Origin: Hexactinellida sp. DTS-2022
Taxonomy: Eukaryota; Porifera; Hexactinellida
Assembly: GCA_028753945.1 (NCBI GenBank)
Contig: JAPNXP010000014.1
Coordinates: forward strand, 310,001-374,000
DNA: 64,000 bases
Direction: 5' to 3'
A program made the position numbers and the translations under genes. The notes under the pieces are model-generated. The model was not told the DNA's origin. It searched no databases and saw nothing but the letters and a program-made list of their open reading frames with translations. This document shows, in pieces, positions 28,192-38,326 of this stretch. Position 1 is the stretch's first letter. Each line of letters starts with the position of its first letter.

Positions 28192-28912
28192 TTAAAATAG
28201 CTATAATTCAGGGCTTTTTAATCAACTTTTGGATTAGTATTCAGGCTATACTTTGATACTGTGTATTGTGTTTATATCTGGAGGAATTGTTATGTTTGTA
28301 ATTATTCATAGTTATTGTGTGAATTATAGCAGATTTTGGAAATTATTATGCAAATTGATAAAACAAATTCAAAAGTTATAAAAGGAGTGGACCCCAGTTT
28401 AGTGTAAGATAAAAAAACTTTCCATAAATGTTTACATTCCTACATTTATACGTACATAAATAAATAAATATATTAAATTACTTACTTGAGTCCAAAATTT
28501 CTTGAAGAGAAAAATAATTTGTGTAAATATAAAAGAACAGTTTACATTTCAAACAATTATAATTCTTTTATACTTGTCGTTCTGCCTATTGTTCTACCCG
28601 ACCAATCAAATCGCTACCTCTCTGACGCATTTCTCAACCCACTCAAAAGAAATTCTATTTATTGACATTTCCCAAATAATATTTTCGTTTATAGTTTAGC
28701 TCATTTATTATAAATTTGTTTATTAATTTATTAATTAAATAAATGATTACAATTTACAACCCCTGCCAAATTTCATTTTGACAATTTTTACGAAACTATT
28801 ACTAACTAGATTCGTATTATCCGTATTTTATTATCCGTATTTTCAGAAAAAATCTGGATGATATACAATTTATTTATTTTACCTCGTTTACAAACTAGAT
28901 TTGGATTATACA
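28192..28912. other. Intergenic, AT-rich, nothing recognised
   Basis: About 720 bp of very AT-rich sequence with a small open frame (28502-28699) that has no recognisable features. No MITE ends are visible. Presumably caspase I 3' flank and the promoter of the giant gene. Confidence 0.55.
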
Positions 28913-31900
28913 ATGGGCACAGGTTGTTCTGTAGCAAGAGACATACAACCAACAATTCAACACACGAATAACAGTATTAGTTGGAGACTAGTCGAACCAA
29001 TTCAGACACGTAAAATCACCATACTTCAATCATTGCCAACTTCCCCTATCAAACTCTCATTATCAACAAACGATTGTGTTCTATGGACATTCAACCATGG
29101 GCTGGTAAATAAATGGAGAATTATAGAAGTATTCAAAAACGGTTCAAATTATCTACCTATTGAAGGGGGTATGAATATTGTATTGGACAATGAAAATAAC
29201 GAAATTGAGACGATATTCCATTTCCCTATAAAAATGATATTCGCTGTTATAGAGGAAGGAATTGAGTTCGATTCAAGTCTCAATATTTTTTATTTTATTA
29301 GAATTATTGTCGCTACTAGAAACCCAATTCGTTGTCCCATCACTGAAAGTGGATTCGAATTCCCGCATCTAATTGGTCAAATTGGTTTGCCTGTCGTATT
29401 TAGTTGGAAAAATCTGAGTTTTCCTATTTCAATAGCTCGAGGCGAAATCGATTTACAACTCCAATCTTTTCGCGTTTTCACACATTATGATTCTGAGCTT
29501 GGTAGGTCTGGCCAGATTATTTTCACACCTAACAGATCAGGAATTGCTACTTTTGCGATTTTAGGTGGAATCGATGAGGTTTTAGGAATTTGTAGTATTC
29601 GTAGTTATACACAAACATTATCGCATTTAGTGGAAATCGGAAATGGCTCAATAAACCCTTTAGTTTCAGAAATAATAAGTGGAACCCCGGTTTTATTCCA
29701 TCTTTCAGACACTGACATATCTTTCACAGATAAAACAATCGATTCTTCATCGCATTCTAAAATAAAACGCCCGTACTTATACAAAACATTTACTCAACAA
29801 GGCATTTATAACTTTATGACCAGGGATGAAACAACAACAACAACAACAACAAGTGTGTCCGGTTTTATAATGGTATTACCCGCACCAAGGCGCCACCAAA
29901 TACAGTATTCATCTCATGGATTCGATACTGTATTACTCAAATGCAAAGTTGGAGATTTTATATGTTTCAACAGTCAATTTCTTATGGACCCGCCGGTAAT
30001 CAGTGTAATCTCAGCTCAAGCGAGCCAATCAAATGACCGCGATCTCTTTGTTCTAAGCGGTAGGCTTATAGAAACTTGTTTTTCATGTGGTTATGTTGAA
30101 TATAGAGTTTCTAATATGGGCGTACATTTATTTAAAACAAGCCAACATTTAGTTGTAGTCGCCTCTAATTCACCACAAACACATAATATTTTAATCACCC
30201 ATAAAGGTTTTCATCCATTTACAAATGAAATATTACAAGGTGACAGTGTGCTATGGTATTGGGGTCGAGATACCTCACCACATAATATAATACAAGTGTC
30301 ATTTGGAGGCGAACGGATTCAAGATGATTTAACCCCATTTCATAGCGGCATTCCAATGTCCAACTATGGTTTCTACCATCAGTTTGATAAAGTTGGGAAT
30401 TATTATTACATCAGTGAAGGTCATGATGAACCAGTGAGAGGTGAAATCGTTGTTTGGCCGCAACGAAAAATGCATACAATTGTGTGTTCGCCTTCAATCG
30501 TTTTAAAGCCTATTCATTCACAAATCTCCGTTAATGATTGGTTGGTTTGGGTGAGTCCACCTCATTTACAAATAAATATTGAATTTGAAAGTGCCTTGTT
30601 TGATATCGGTGATTATTTAACTCATCTTAGTCCAAATTGTTGTGCGTTATTTGTCCCAGTGAAAGGTTTGATACAGTTAACCTTGAATTTAAGGTTTATT
30701 GAAATAGAAAATACTACATCTATTCCAGTCCCATATTTTATTGTTTGTGATGAAATATTGGTTCATAACACAATAAATTTACCCTTGTTTCTATCTAAAA
30801 GTGAACGGTTTTTAAACCCAAGTGATTTCATTCTTTTAAATTCAAACTGCGACACACAAATTACAGTTTTTCTCAATTCAGTGACCGTCGTTGAAACCCA
30901 ACCGATTGCAATACCCTTAGGCCCTCTCGATCATATAATGATAACTTTCTGGAAAGAAGGTTTATATCAAATCGAATTCATGAACCAGATTATTATGATT
31001 CATATTTCACTCCAAACTCCAATTTGCCAGGCCCCAAGTATGCCTATCATCGAATGGAATGAGACAACCGTTCAAGATTCAGTTATTTTCGAAACGGGAC
31101 AAAATATACTTTACACTCTTGATAGTTCCTATCCGATTATAAATTCCCCAAACACTCACATTATGACACAAAATACTCTGAAATTTAACAATGAAGGATT
31201 CGTTATTTTACGAGTAATAGCAATTCAAGAAAACACTCGTTTTAGCAAAGTACATACATCACCACCAATTCATATTTCCAACAGCGTAGATAATTTCTGT
31301 TTTCGTCCTACCTTTTCTTACGAAATTATTTCCCACACAAGTGTTAGTGTAAATTGGAACTATAGTCGCCCTTGTTTTGAAAATATCTACAAACATACTC
31401 TGTTTCATCTGGGAGACAAAGTTGCTCTTGAAACTCAAAATTCTGTCATTTTGGATAATCTTAGCCCAGAAAGAGATCAACTTATAACTTTAGAAATTTC
31501 AGATTTCGAGAGTTGTACTCTACTCGAATCGATTGGTTTCAAATTCTATTTTCCATTTTACAAAGACACGATTGCACCGGAAGTTCTCATAGACAAAGAT
31601 CCGCCAATGAATTTAGCGCGTATTATATGGGAGCGACATATAAACACACTTCCAATTGTAAACGAATACACTTTATATGTAGACGGTCAACTCCATTGTA
31701 CAATCCCGGTTGTTTATAAAGAAGGACCTATCGATAAAGGTGATAAATACCAGTGTATAGTGTTGCTAGAAGATTTAGAGGAAAGCGAAGTTTATAATAT
31801 ACAGGTATCAGCAATGGCTGTAACTATTGAGGGAGAAATTCGGGCATTTAAATCACCTCAAATTCGATTCCATAATTTGCATAGTAAAAGTAATACAACA

Positions 31901-34900
31901 GAATCTCCTAAGGTTTCTACTTCTGATGTGGAAAGTGGAGCGTTTAGTGTTGAAAGCGACGAGGCTAATGGGACAGCTGATAATATAGGCAAACTGGAAC
32001 TTAAACTGGAACCTAGAATAGAAACACAATTCGTTGAAGAGGGCAAACAGATAAATTTAGGGAATTTGGAAGGAAAAAAAACTGAGAATGAAATCAAAAT
32101 TTTAGGCCATACACATGAAGAAAAAACCGAAACTTTTGTGACAGGATTTTTCCCTGAAATAGAACAACCACTAACTGTTAATTATAAGGACGAAGTTTCC
32201 CATGATAGTTTAACAGAATCTACTCTCACTAGCAAACATTCAGTTATTATAGATAGCGAAAAGATAATAAAAAGATCTGTGGACAGTAACTTCAAAGTGG
32301 AACTAACAGTTAATGAATATGGAACTAACTTTATAGAAGTCTCCTGGTGTACTCGAGATGAAAAATTGGAAATAATTGAAGCAAATTTTGATAGTATTGT
32401 CCTTGAACTTAATGGGGATCGTATTTATACAGGCACCCAATCAAATGGTGAGTTTAAGGTAGAAGGTTTTGAAGATGGGTACATTAATTGTTTGTGTTTA
32501 ATCGCTTTTGTTTACGAATATAGTATTAACCCAACCAGACATACGAGTAATATTTTCTTTGCAAAAGTTGGTAGGTTACCCGAATCGCTTACATTTCAGC
32601 AAAATACCAATCCATTGAAGAATAAAATGGAATTTTATTTTGATGGGCAGATAAATATCCCATTTTCGTCTTTGTCTTTGTTTTATACGAATCAAACTGA
32701 ATTTTTGAAGCAAGAATTAACCACAAAATCATCTATTATACAAAGTGATTTTCTCAAATATGAAATTACAGAAATATCGACTAACGGACAACAAAACATA
32801 TTTTCAAACTCAACTTTTCTACATACAGATAATGATGCTATAAATAGTAACAATGACATCCCTTATATTTCATGTCAAACCGATCATAATCTGATGACTG
32901 TCCATAACACCAAACCCGGATATTCGTATACTATTTCATTGACAATGGTATACTCAAAATCTATTATTAACACCTCTCAAAATACTTTAGACATTCTTCC
33001 AGTGGAAACTGTTGCTGACGAAATTCAGTTTATTTCACCAGCCCCACCTAATGTATCAAAGCCAATTCTCAAATCCATAAATCGGTCAGGAATTACAATT
33101 GAATGGAAGGAAGCTACCTTGGTTACGGCACTGGTCATTGGGTATGTTGTATTTATTAACGACACTGCTCACGACGAAATATTCACAATTTCACACCTAC
33201 ACTTCAAATTAGATAATCCAGAACCTGGCACAAGTTATTCATTTACAATTCTAGGATTGACCAATCATCCTTGTGGGAATTCTGCTGGCATTTTATTTGA
33301 GGAAATTCGACCAATCATTGCTTATGATTCTTGTCATTTTAGTCCACCTTTAGTAGTGGAATTTAGTGGAATTTTGCCTTTACCCTCCATTAAAGAAATA
33401 GTACCTTGTTTTGGTACAAGTGTAAAAATAATTTGGGAACTAGAAATGAAAGTTGGGGTATTTCTGAAACCAAATTGTTTCGCTTTGCTATGGAAACCAG
33501 TTCATGCCCCTTTGGAATGTGATACGAAACAAATTGTGCACAAACCAGCAAACACGTATTCTTACAAACTCCTGGGTTTGTTACCATGGACTGAATACGA
33601 GTTGGAAATAACTGTTCACACAAATGATCCGAATGGAAAGGGAAAGTCAATTGAAACCTATACTGAAACTTGCATTTTTATTTCCCCTGGCCCCCCCTTG
33701 CCGCCAATGAATCTCAATTCTGAAATTGTATGGTTCGATAAAATCCGTGTTAGTTGGGAGCCAATGAGAAGAGAGCTTTTTAAATTAGTTTCATTTCATA
33801 TTTGGGCGTTTGTTTATTACGAAAATAGAGTATTTGTTCGTTTTGAGAAAGTAGTTTTCGAGAATTCTTACTTTGAAATGGATGGGTTAAAATCGGACAC
33901 TGCTTATATAATCGAATATTACAGCGTCAGAGATGATTTAAAGCTTTTATACGAAAAGAGTGTCGATGCAATTGAGGCGTACGAAGTTAAATCTAGGATA
34001 GTTTTATCCCTGCACACCTGTGTGAGATATAATGTGAGAACTTTGTCATTGAATATCGATGTTAAATTACAAGTTGTTGCTAATGTACAAAGTGAATTAG
34101 AAGTATTTTGGGGTGAAATTATTTTTCCAGAAACAATGGAATTGTATTCATATACACTTGAATGTGGACTTTGTAATAAAATAGAAAATATTGTTTGTGA
34201 AGAATCATCAAATTGGCGACAAAATTTCACTTTAAATCCGGAACAAACTAATTATACCATTAACAATGTTGTCACTGGATTATTGTACCAAATACAGTTA
34301 AAAGCCAATTTTCTACAACCAAATGGTAACGAAAGACCTGTTCCATTCACAGTTCTACTCAAAGAAAGTTCTTTTCGCTTACCTGCGCCACCGGAAAAAC
34401 CGGTTTTATTTATTTCAGAAATAAATCCAACAACGTTAACTATTTCCTGGAACAAATCCTTGACACACCATTCAGCCGACTCAAATATTAAAACTTGCTT
34501 CAAAGGTTACAATTTTTATTTGAACGACTTTTCACAACGCATTTTGCAGCGAGGTGCGACTAAATACAGTGTCTGTCTAAATCGATCAAAATCAGATTCA
34601 CCGAATATATATAAAATTAAATTAGTAGCGCTTGGTAATACATTATGTAAAACGAAGGACGAAAAAACTTTGACTTTTGAAGAAACAAATGAATCAAAAG
34701 TCCTCGAAATTGATTTTGCTTTTTTTTGTGAATATTTCCGTTTTTGTACGATGCATTACATTGACCTCAGAGACTGTACTAGCCAATCAGATTCCATTAA
34801 AGGCTGTGTGACAGTATCATGGTGTTTGAATCCATCAATTATAAGCGAGGTTCTTACAATAAAGATAATTTGGTGGTACAAATGTGAAGAAACGAAATAT

Positions 34901-37591
34901 GAATCCATGCTCCTACCAACACAAACAGAATTCCAAATACAAAATCCTATTCCAAAACTTATTTGTGTCGCTCAAATTTCACTCAATTTTGCTGAAAATA
35001 CAATTTGTTCGCCGATTTTTGAATGTCAAATACCATCATCCCCTGATGCGCCATTTATTTACAAGTCAGATGACACTAATTCCAAAGGTGTGATTGTAAA
35101 ATGGCATGAACCACGACAATATGGGGACATACTAATCTTAGGTTATCAAATGTATAGCGACGACATTGTTATAGGCTCAGTTCTAGAACCAATCAGTTTT
35201 GAAGCTTTCCTTCCAATCACATCTACAGAAGATTACAATTTGAAACTACAAGCTTTGACAAAACATCAACTTCCAAAGAGAATATTTTCAAACACCTTAA
35301 GTATTATTTATAAACCAAAAGAATCCACGAAAATAAGCATAAAACACAGGTCAATCGAAGCATTTTTAAAAGAAGTTAAAAGCCAATCGATTGAGATACG
35401 TTGGATTTACACACCATCAGGTGACAAAGTTCCTAACCATTTCCGAATTGAATGGAGTTGCGTTTCAAATCCAGTTCCAAAAGTCTCCATGTTACCACAT
35501 ACCCTCTCTTCTCACACAATCCGAGAGTGTGTTCCTGGTGTGAAATACTTTATACACGTCAAAGCAATGAGTAAGTTCCAGAAAGTTCTTTCTGTGTCAG
35601 CTCAAATAATTATACAAACCCCAGCACAACCTTCTACGCCACAAATCGAACTAAACCACTCAAATTCAGAAAAAATAAATTTGGAATGGAAAACTCCTAT
35701 TCATTATGGTGAAGCTAAAATTAGTGGTTTTATCCTATTTGTAGATCAAACTAACAAAATAAAAATCGACAGGAATGCAAATTCCTATGAGTTTGATGCG
35801 TTGCCATGTAGAGAGTACACTTTTCGACTGCAGGCTTTGACAAATCATATTGTCGGAAATTCAAAGTTGTCGAATATTCTAATTATATCTACTACAGGTC
35901 TTAAAGTACCCTTGCCCAATCAAATTTCATCCGGCAAAGTAGATTCTATTGCCGTTACCTGGGATACCATTGTGGGTATTGGAAATGTGAGAGTGAATAG
36001 GATTGATGTATTTTGCGCGCCAAAGAATGATTATATAGACAATGTAGAAAACTACTTATTGCATCCAGATTGCATTTCACATGTTGACTTGAAACCTGAC
36101 ACTTTTGAAGACACATTCCATTCACTCAAGAACCAATCAAAATATCATGTTTTCTTACGAGCAATTGATATTCAAGGCGCCAATTATTATTCCGAATTAA
36201 CTGAAATGTCAACTGCTATGAGGCCCGAAGCGCCAATAGTTACATTCACAAATCTTAGTCTCAACAAACGAAATAAGTGCATTGAAGAACTCATGTTTGC
36301 GGTTAACGAAAGAGATTGTTTGTTGTTAAAACTGTGTTGGCAACAAACAAAGACAATAGATATTCGGACACCAAAGGGACAGAAAATATGCCAGGAAATC
36401 GCCGATCTTTCAGGGGACCTTCTCCTTATAGAAAAAAGTATTTTAGTGAAACTTAAATACCTTTATTCACATTCCAGCATCATTTCTGTGTTGCTACGCT
36501 GGGAACAAGTTATGGATACACCGGAAGTAGTGATAAGTGGATATGAGGTGTTAGTAAATGGAACCAAACATTTGATCCTGTCACAAAAACAAACAAATTG
36601 TACTGTTGAAGTAAACAGAAGTAAATTTCCTAAATGTGTGTCAATAAGTTTACGAGCGCTAACTGACCATTTAATTGGAACTGGTAAAGAATCTGAAAAG
36701 TTGATATTCGATTGGGAGCAAAATTTTCCAACTTTTTCCTTGTTTTGTTTGACTAATTGTCACTCAGAAGAGTCATCTTGTTGTTATTTACCTTCTTTTG
36801 AGGCTGAACGTTCGAATACAAGGTTTACAAGTTTGAAACAATTGATAACTCGTGGCCATTTCGATTCCCAGGATACGCCATTAATTTCAAAAATTTGGAA
36901 TATTTTTGAAGAAAAGATCGAAAAATTTCCACTCAAAAGTCATTTTGGGTCACAAAGCATTGCAATTTTCTGGACTTTTTGGTGCGAATCTTCTCGAAAA
37001 TCGGTTGAATTATTTGCTAAATTTGCTGAGTCACATTCTACAGAAATGAATTTCGTTTGCATTTGTGTAAACAGCAGCGATAGTTGTACGAAATCTGAAC
37101 ATATTTCTTGTGTCAGGGATTTCATACATTCCCAATCTTTTGACACAAATGCTATCGAATTCTTGTGTGCATGTGGGGACAAAATTTCCCCAAATCCTTC
37201 GGAAATATATTCCATAATTGGTGTACCTACTTTGGCTATTTTCTATCCAAACGGATCACTTGGTTGGTTAGGTCGCCATGCTTCCAAAGATTTTTCAGAT
37301 TTTGAAACTTTCTTAGTTCACACGAGTAAAAAGGTGTTAGAAAACAAATGCACAATCAAAACATGCCATTATTGTGTCCCTAAATCTCGCCCAGTTTCAT
37401 CATCTTTTTCAATCGCAAGTGAAGGGAAATCTAGATTGATAAAATCAGGTGACTCAAGTAAATCTTTTTCTACAAATCCCACTGTGAATTCAAGACAAGG
37501 CTCTCCTAGAAAAGATCATTCGTTTGGTGTTTATTCCGCACTAATGAAACCGAAATATTACGAAAACCCTGTCGCTTATGAAAAAAAATAA
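28913..37591 (+). CDS. Giant intronless protein: acylation signal, cupredoxin-like repeats, FN3 array, thioredoxin-like domain
   Basis: One uninterrupted 2892-residue frame from ATG 28913 (the in-frame TTG 12 bp upstream is not a start). It begins MGTGCSVA: Gly2 and Ser6 fit N-myristoylation and Cys5 could be palmitoylated, so an inner-membrane-leaflet location is likely and there is no signal peptide. Residues about 20-620 contain several beta-rich repeats with VLWTF, VLWYW and LVWV strands. The best (about 424-520) looks like a cupredoxin fold, with HKGFHPF, SPHNIIQV and GNYYYISEGH. Then come roughly 14 FN3-like domains (about 780-2620; recurring xxIxWxx and LxALTNH motifs), with a Ser/Glu-rich linker near 990-1110. 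The C terminus (about 2655-2800) is thioredoxin-like: FWTFWCESSRKS at Cys2691 lacks the second active-site Cys, and a cis-Pro loop GVPTLAIF is at 2772. I do not recognise the family; a cytoplasmic scaffold is inference. Confidence 0.85.
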   Translation: MGTGCSVARDIQPTIQHTNNSISWRLVEPIQTRKITILQSLPTSPIKLSLSTNDCVLWTFNHGLVNKWRIIEVFKNGSNYLPIEGGMNIVLDNENNEIETIFHFPIKMIFAVIEEGIEFDSSLNIFYFIRIIVATRNPIRCPITESGFEFPHLIGQIGLPVVFSWKNLSFPISIARGEIDLQLQSFRVFTHYDSELGRSGQIIFTPNRSGIATFAILGGIDEVLGICSIRSYTQTLSHLVEIGNGSINPLVSEIISGTPVLFHLSDTDISFTDKTIDSSSHSKIKRPYLYKTFTQQGIYNFMTRDETTTTTTTSVSGFIMVLPAPRRHQIQYSSHGFDTVLLKCKVGDFICFNSQFLMDPPVISVISAQASQSNDRDLFVLSGRLIETCFSCGYVEYRVSNMGVHLFKTSQHLVVVASNSPQTHNILITHKGFHPFTNEILQGDSVLWYWGRDTSPHNIIQVSFGGERIQDDLTPFHSGIPMSNYGFYHQFDKVGNYYYISEGHDEPVRGEIVVWPQRKMHTIVCSPSIVLKPIHSQISVNDWLVWVSPPHLQINIEFESALFDIGDYLTHLSPNCCALFVPVKGLIQLTLNLRFIEIENTTSIPVPYFIVCDEILVHNTINLPLFLSKSERFLNPSDFILLNSNCDTQITVFLNSVTVVETQPIAIPLGPLDHIMITFWKEGLYQIEFMNQIIMIHISLQTPICQAPSMPIIEWNETTVQDSVIFETGQNILYTLDSSYPIINSPNTHIMTQNTLKFNNEGFVILRVIAIQENTRFSKVHTSPPIHISNSVDNFCFRPTFSYEIISHTSVSVNWNYSRPCFENIYKHTLFHLGDKVALETQNSVILDNLSPERDQLITLEISDFESCTLLESIGFKFYFPFYKDTIAPEVLIDKDPPMNLARIIWERHINTLPIVNEYTLYVDGQLHCTIPVVYKEGPIDKGDKYQCIVLLEDLEESEVYNIQVSAMAVTIEGEIRAFKSPQIRFHNLHSKSNTTESPKVSTSDVESGAFSVESDEANGTADNIGKLELKLEPRIETQFVEEGKQINLGNLEGKKTENEIKILGHTHEEKTETFVTGFFPEIEQPLTVNYKDEVSHDSLTESTLTSKHSVIIDSEKIIKRSVDSNFKVELTVNEYGTNFIEVSWCTRDEKLEIIEANFDSIVLELNGDRIYTGTQSNGEFKVEGFEDGYINCLCLIAFVYEYSINPTRHTSNIFFAKVGRLPESLTFQQNTNPLKNKMEFYFDGQINIPFSSLSLFYTNQTEFLKQELTTKSSIIQSDFLKYEITEISTNGQQNIFSNSTFLHTDNDAINSNNDIPYISCQTDHNLMTVHNTKPGYSYTISLTMVYSKSIINTSQNTLDILPVETVADEIQFISPAPPNVSKPILKSINRSGITIEWKEATLVTALVIGYVVFINDTAHDEIFTISHLHFKLDNPEPGTSYSFTILGLTNHPCGNSAGILFEEIRPIIAYDSCHFSPPLVVEFSGILPLPSIKEIVPCFGTSVKIIWELEMKVGVFLKPNCFALLWKPVHAPLECDTKQIVHKPANTYSYKLLGLLPWTEYELEITVHTNDPNGKGKSIETYTETCIFISPGPPLPPMNLNSEIVWFDKIRVSWEPMRRELFKLVSFHIWAFVYYENRVFVRFEKVVFENSYFEMDGLKSDTAYIIEYYSVRDDLKLLYEKSVDAIEAYEVKSRIVLSLHTCVRYNVRTLSLNIDVKLQVVANVQSELEVFWGEIIFPETMELYSYTLECGLCNKIENIVCEESSNWRQNFTLNPEQTNYTINNVVTGLLYQIQLKANFLQPNGNERPVPFTVLLKESSFRLPAPPEKPVLFISEINPTTLTISWNKSLTHHSADSNIKTCFKGYNFYLNDFSQRILQRGATKYSVCLNRSKSDSPNIYKIKLVALGNTLCKTKDEKTLTFEETNESKVLEIDFAFFCEYFRFCTMHYIDLRDCTSQSDSIKGCVTVSWCLNPSIISEVLTIKIIWWYKCEETKYESMLLPTQTEFQIQNPIPKLICVAQISLNFAENTICSPIFECQIPSSPDAPFIYKSDDTNSKGVIVKWHEPRQYGDILILGYQMYSDDIVIGSVLEPISFEAFLPITSTEDYNLKLQALTKHQLPKRIFSNTLSIIYKPKESTKISIKHRSIEAFLKEVKSQSIEIRWIYTPSGDKVPNHFRIEWSCVSNPVPKVSMLPHTLSSHTIRECVPGVKYFIHVKAMSKFQKVLSVSAQIIIQTPAQPSTPQIELNHSNSEKINLEWKTPIHYGEAKISGFILFVDQTNKIKIDRNANSYEFDALPCREYTFRLQALTNHIVGNSKLSNILIISTTGLKVPLPNQISSGKVDSIAVTWDTIVGIGNVRVNRIDVFCAPKNDYIDNVENYLLHPDCISHVDLKPDTFEDTFHSLKNQSKYHVFLRAIDIQGANYYSELTEMSTAMRPEAPIVTFTNLSLNKRNKCIEELMFAVNERDCLLLKLCWQQTKTIDIRTPKGQKICQEIADLSGDLLLIEKSILVKLKYLYSHSSIISVLLRWEQVMDTPEVVISGYEVLVNGTKHLILSQKQTNCTVEVNRSKFPKCVSISLRALTDHLIGTGKESEKLIFDWEQNFPTFSLFCLTNCHSEESSCCYLPSFEAERSNTRFTSLKQLITRGHFDSQDTPLISKIWNIFEEKIEKFPLKSHFGSQSIAIFWTFWCESSRKSVELFAKFAESHSTEMNFVCICVNSSDSCTKSEHISCVRDFIHSQSFDTNAIEFLCACGDKISPNPSEIYSIIGVPTLAIFYPNGSLGWLGRHASKDFSDFETFLVHTSKKVLENKCTIKTCHYCVPKSRPVSSSFSIASEGKSRLIKSGDSSKSFSTNPTVNSRQGSPRKDHSFGVYSALMKPKYYENPVAYEKK

Positions 37592-38326
37592 CTTTATTAT
37601 TTTTATATAAATTTCCTAATTTATATCCTACAAATTTATATTTATTAAATTGAGTTGAGTTTGTAATGCATATTATTTCATTATTTCTGGCGCGTAAATG
37701 TTCTTGAAATTAGAGGCAATACTATTCAATCAAATTACTTCGTGGCTGAATGGAAACCATTTTCTATTAGGACCTATTTCTACTGAAAGCGTACAAATTA
37801 GGCAAATAATGCAATCCAATTTATGAATAATAAATTGGCAGATGCCATATGTACAATACATACCGTAACATATATAAATATAAGTTTATATAACGTCCTT
37901 TTATCATTGAAATCTAATTTCTGGTTTACAACATTTGTTTGGTAATTAACTGTTTATGTGGTTGTATTTCAAGTTACGGAGACAAATAATTATACTGAAG
38001 ATTACTACACATTATGTGTACACAATTTAGTAATGAGGTCAATCATTTTTCTAGGAAATTATTATAAATTTTTATTTCACACGCAAGTTTACGGTGGCAA
38101 GTTTCACATATAAATATAGAATTAATTGCTTGTTCAATAATAAAAATAATGGATTTATTTGTTCTAGATATTTCTAGTGAAAATTAGTTGAGCTTCCAAC
38201 TACATTAATAGTGGTTTTCTCAATTCAATAGGCCATAACATTAAATTATATAGGAAAATATTTCATTTTCTTGCACTACTTTTTGAATATTATCTATTTA
38301 TCTTTCGGTTAGTAGTTCGATAGGTA
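37592..38326. other. Intergenic, AT-rich, nothing recognised
   Basis: 735 bp between the giant gene and PUM3. No MITE ends, ORFs of interest or RNA genes are visible. It is one of the few long stretches here with no recognisable transposon. Confidence 0.6.
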
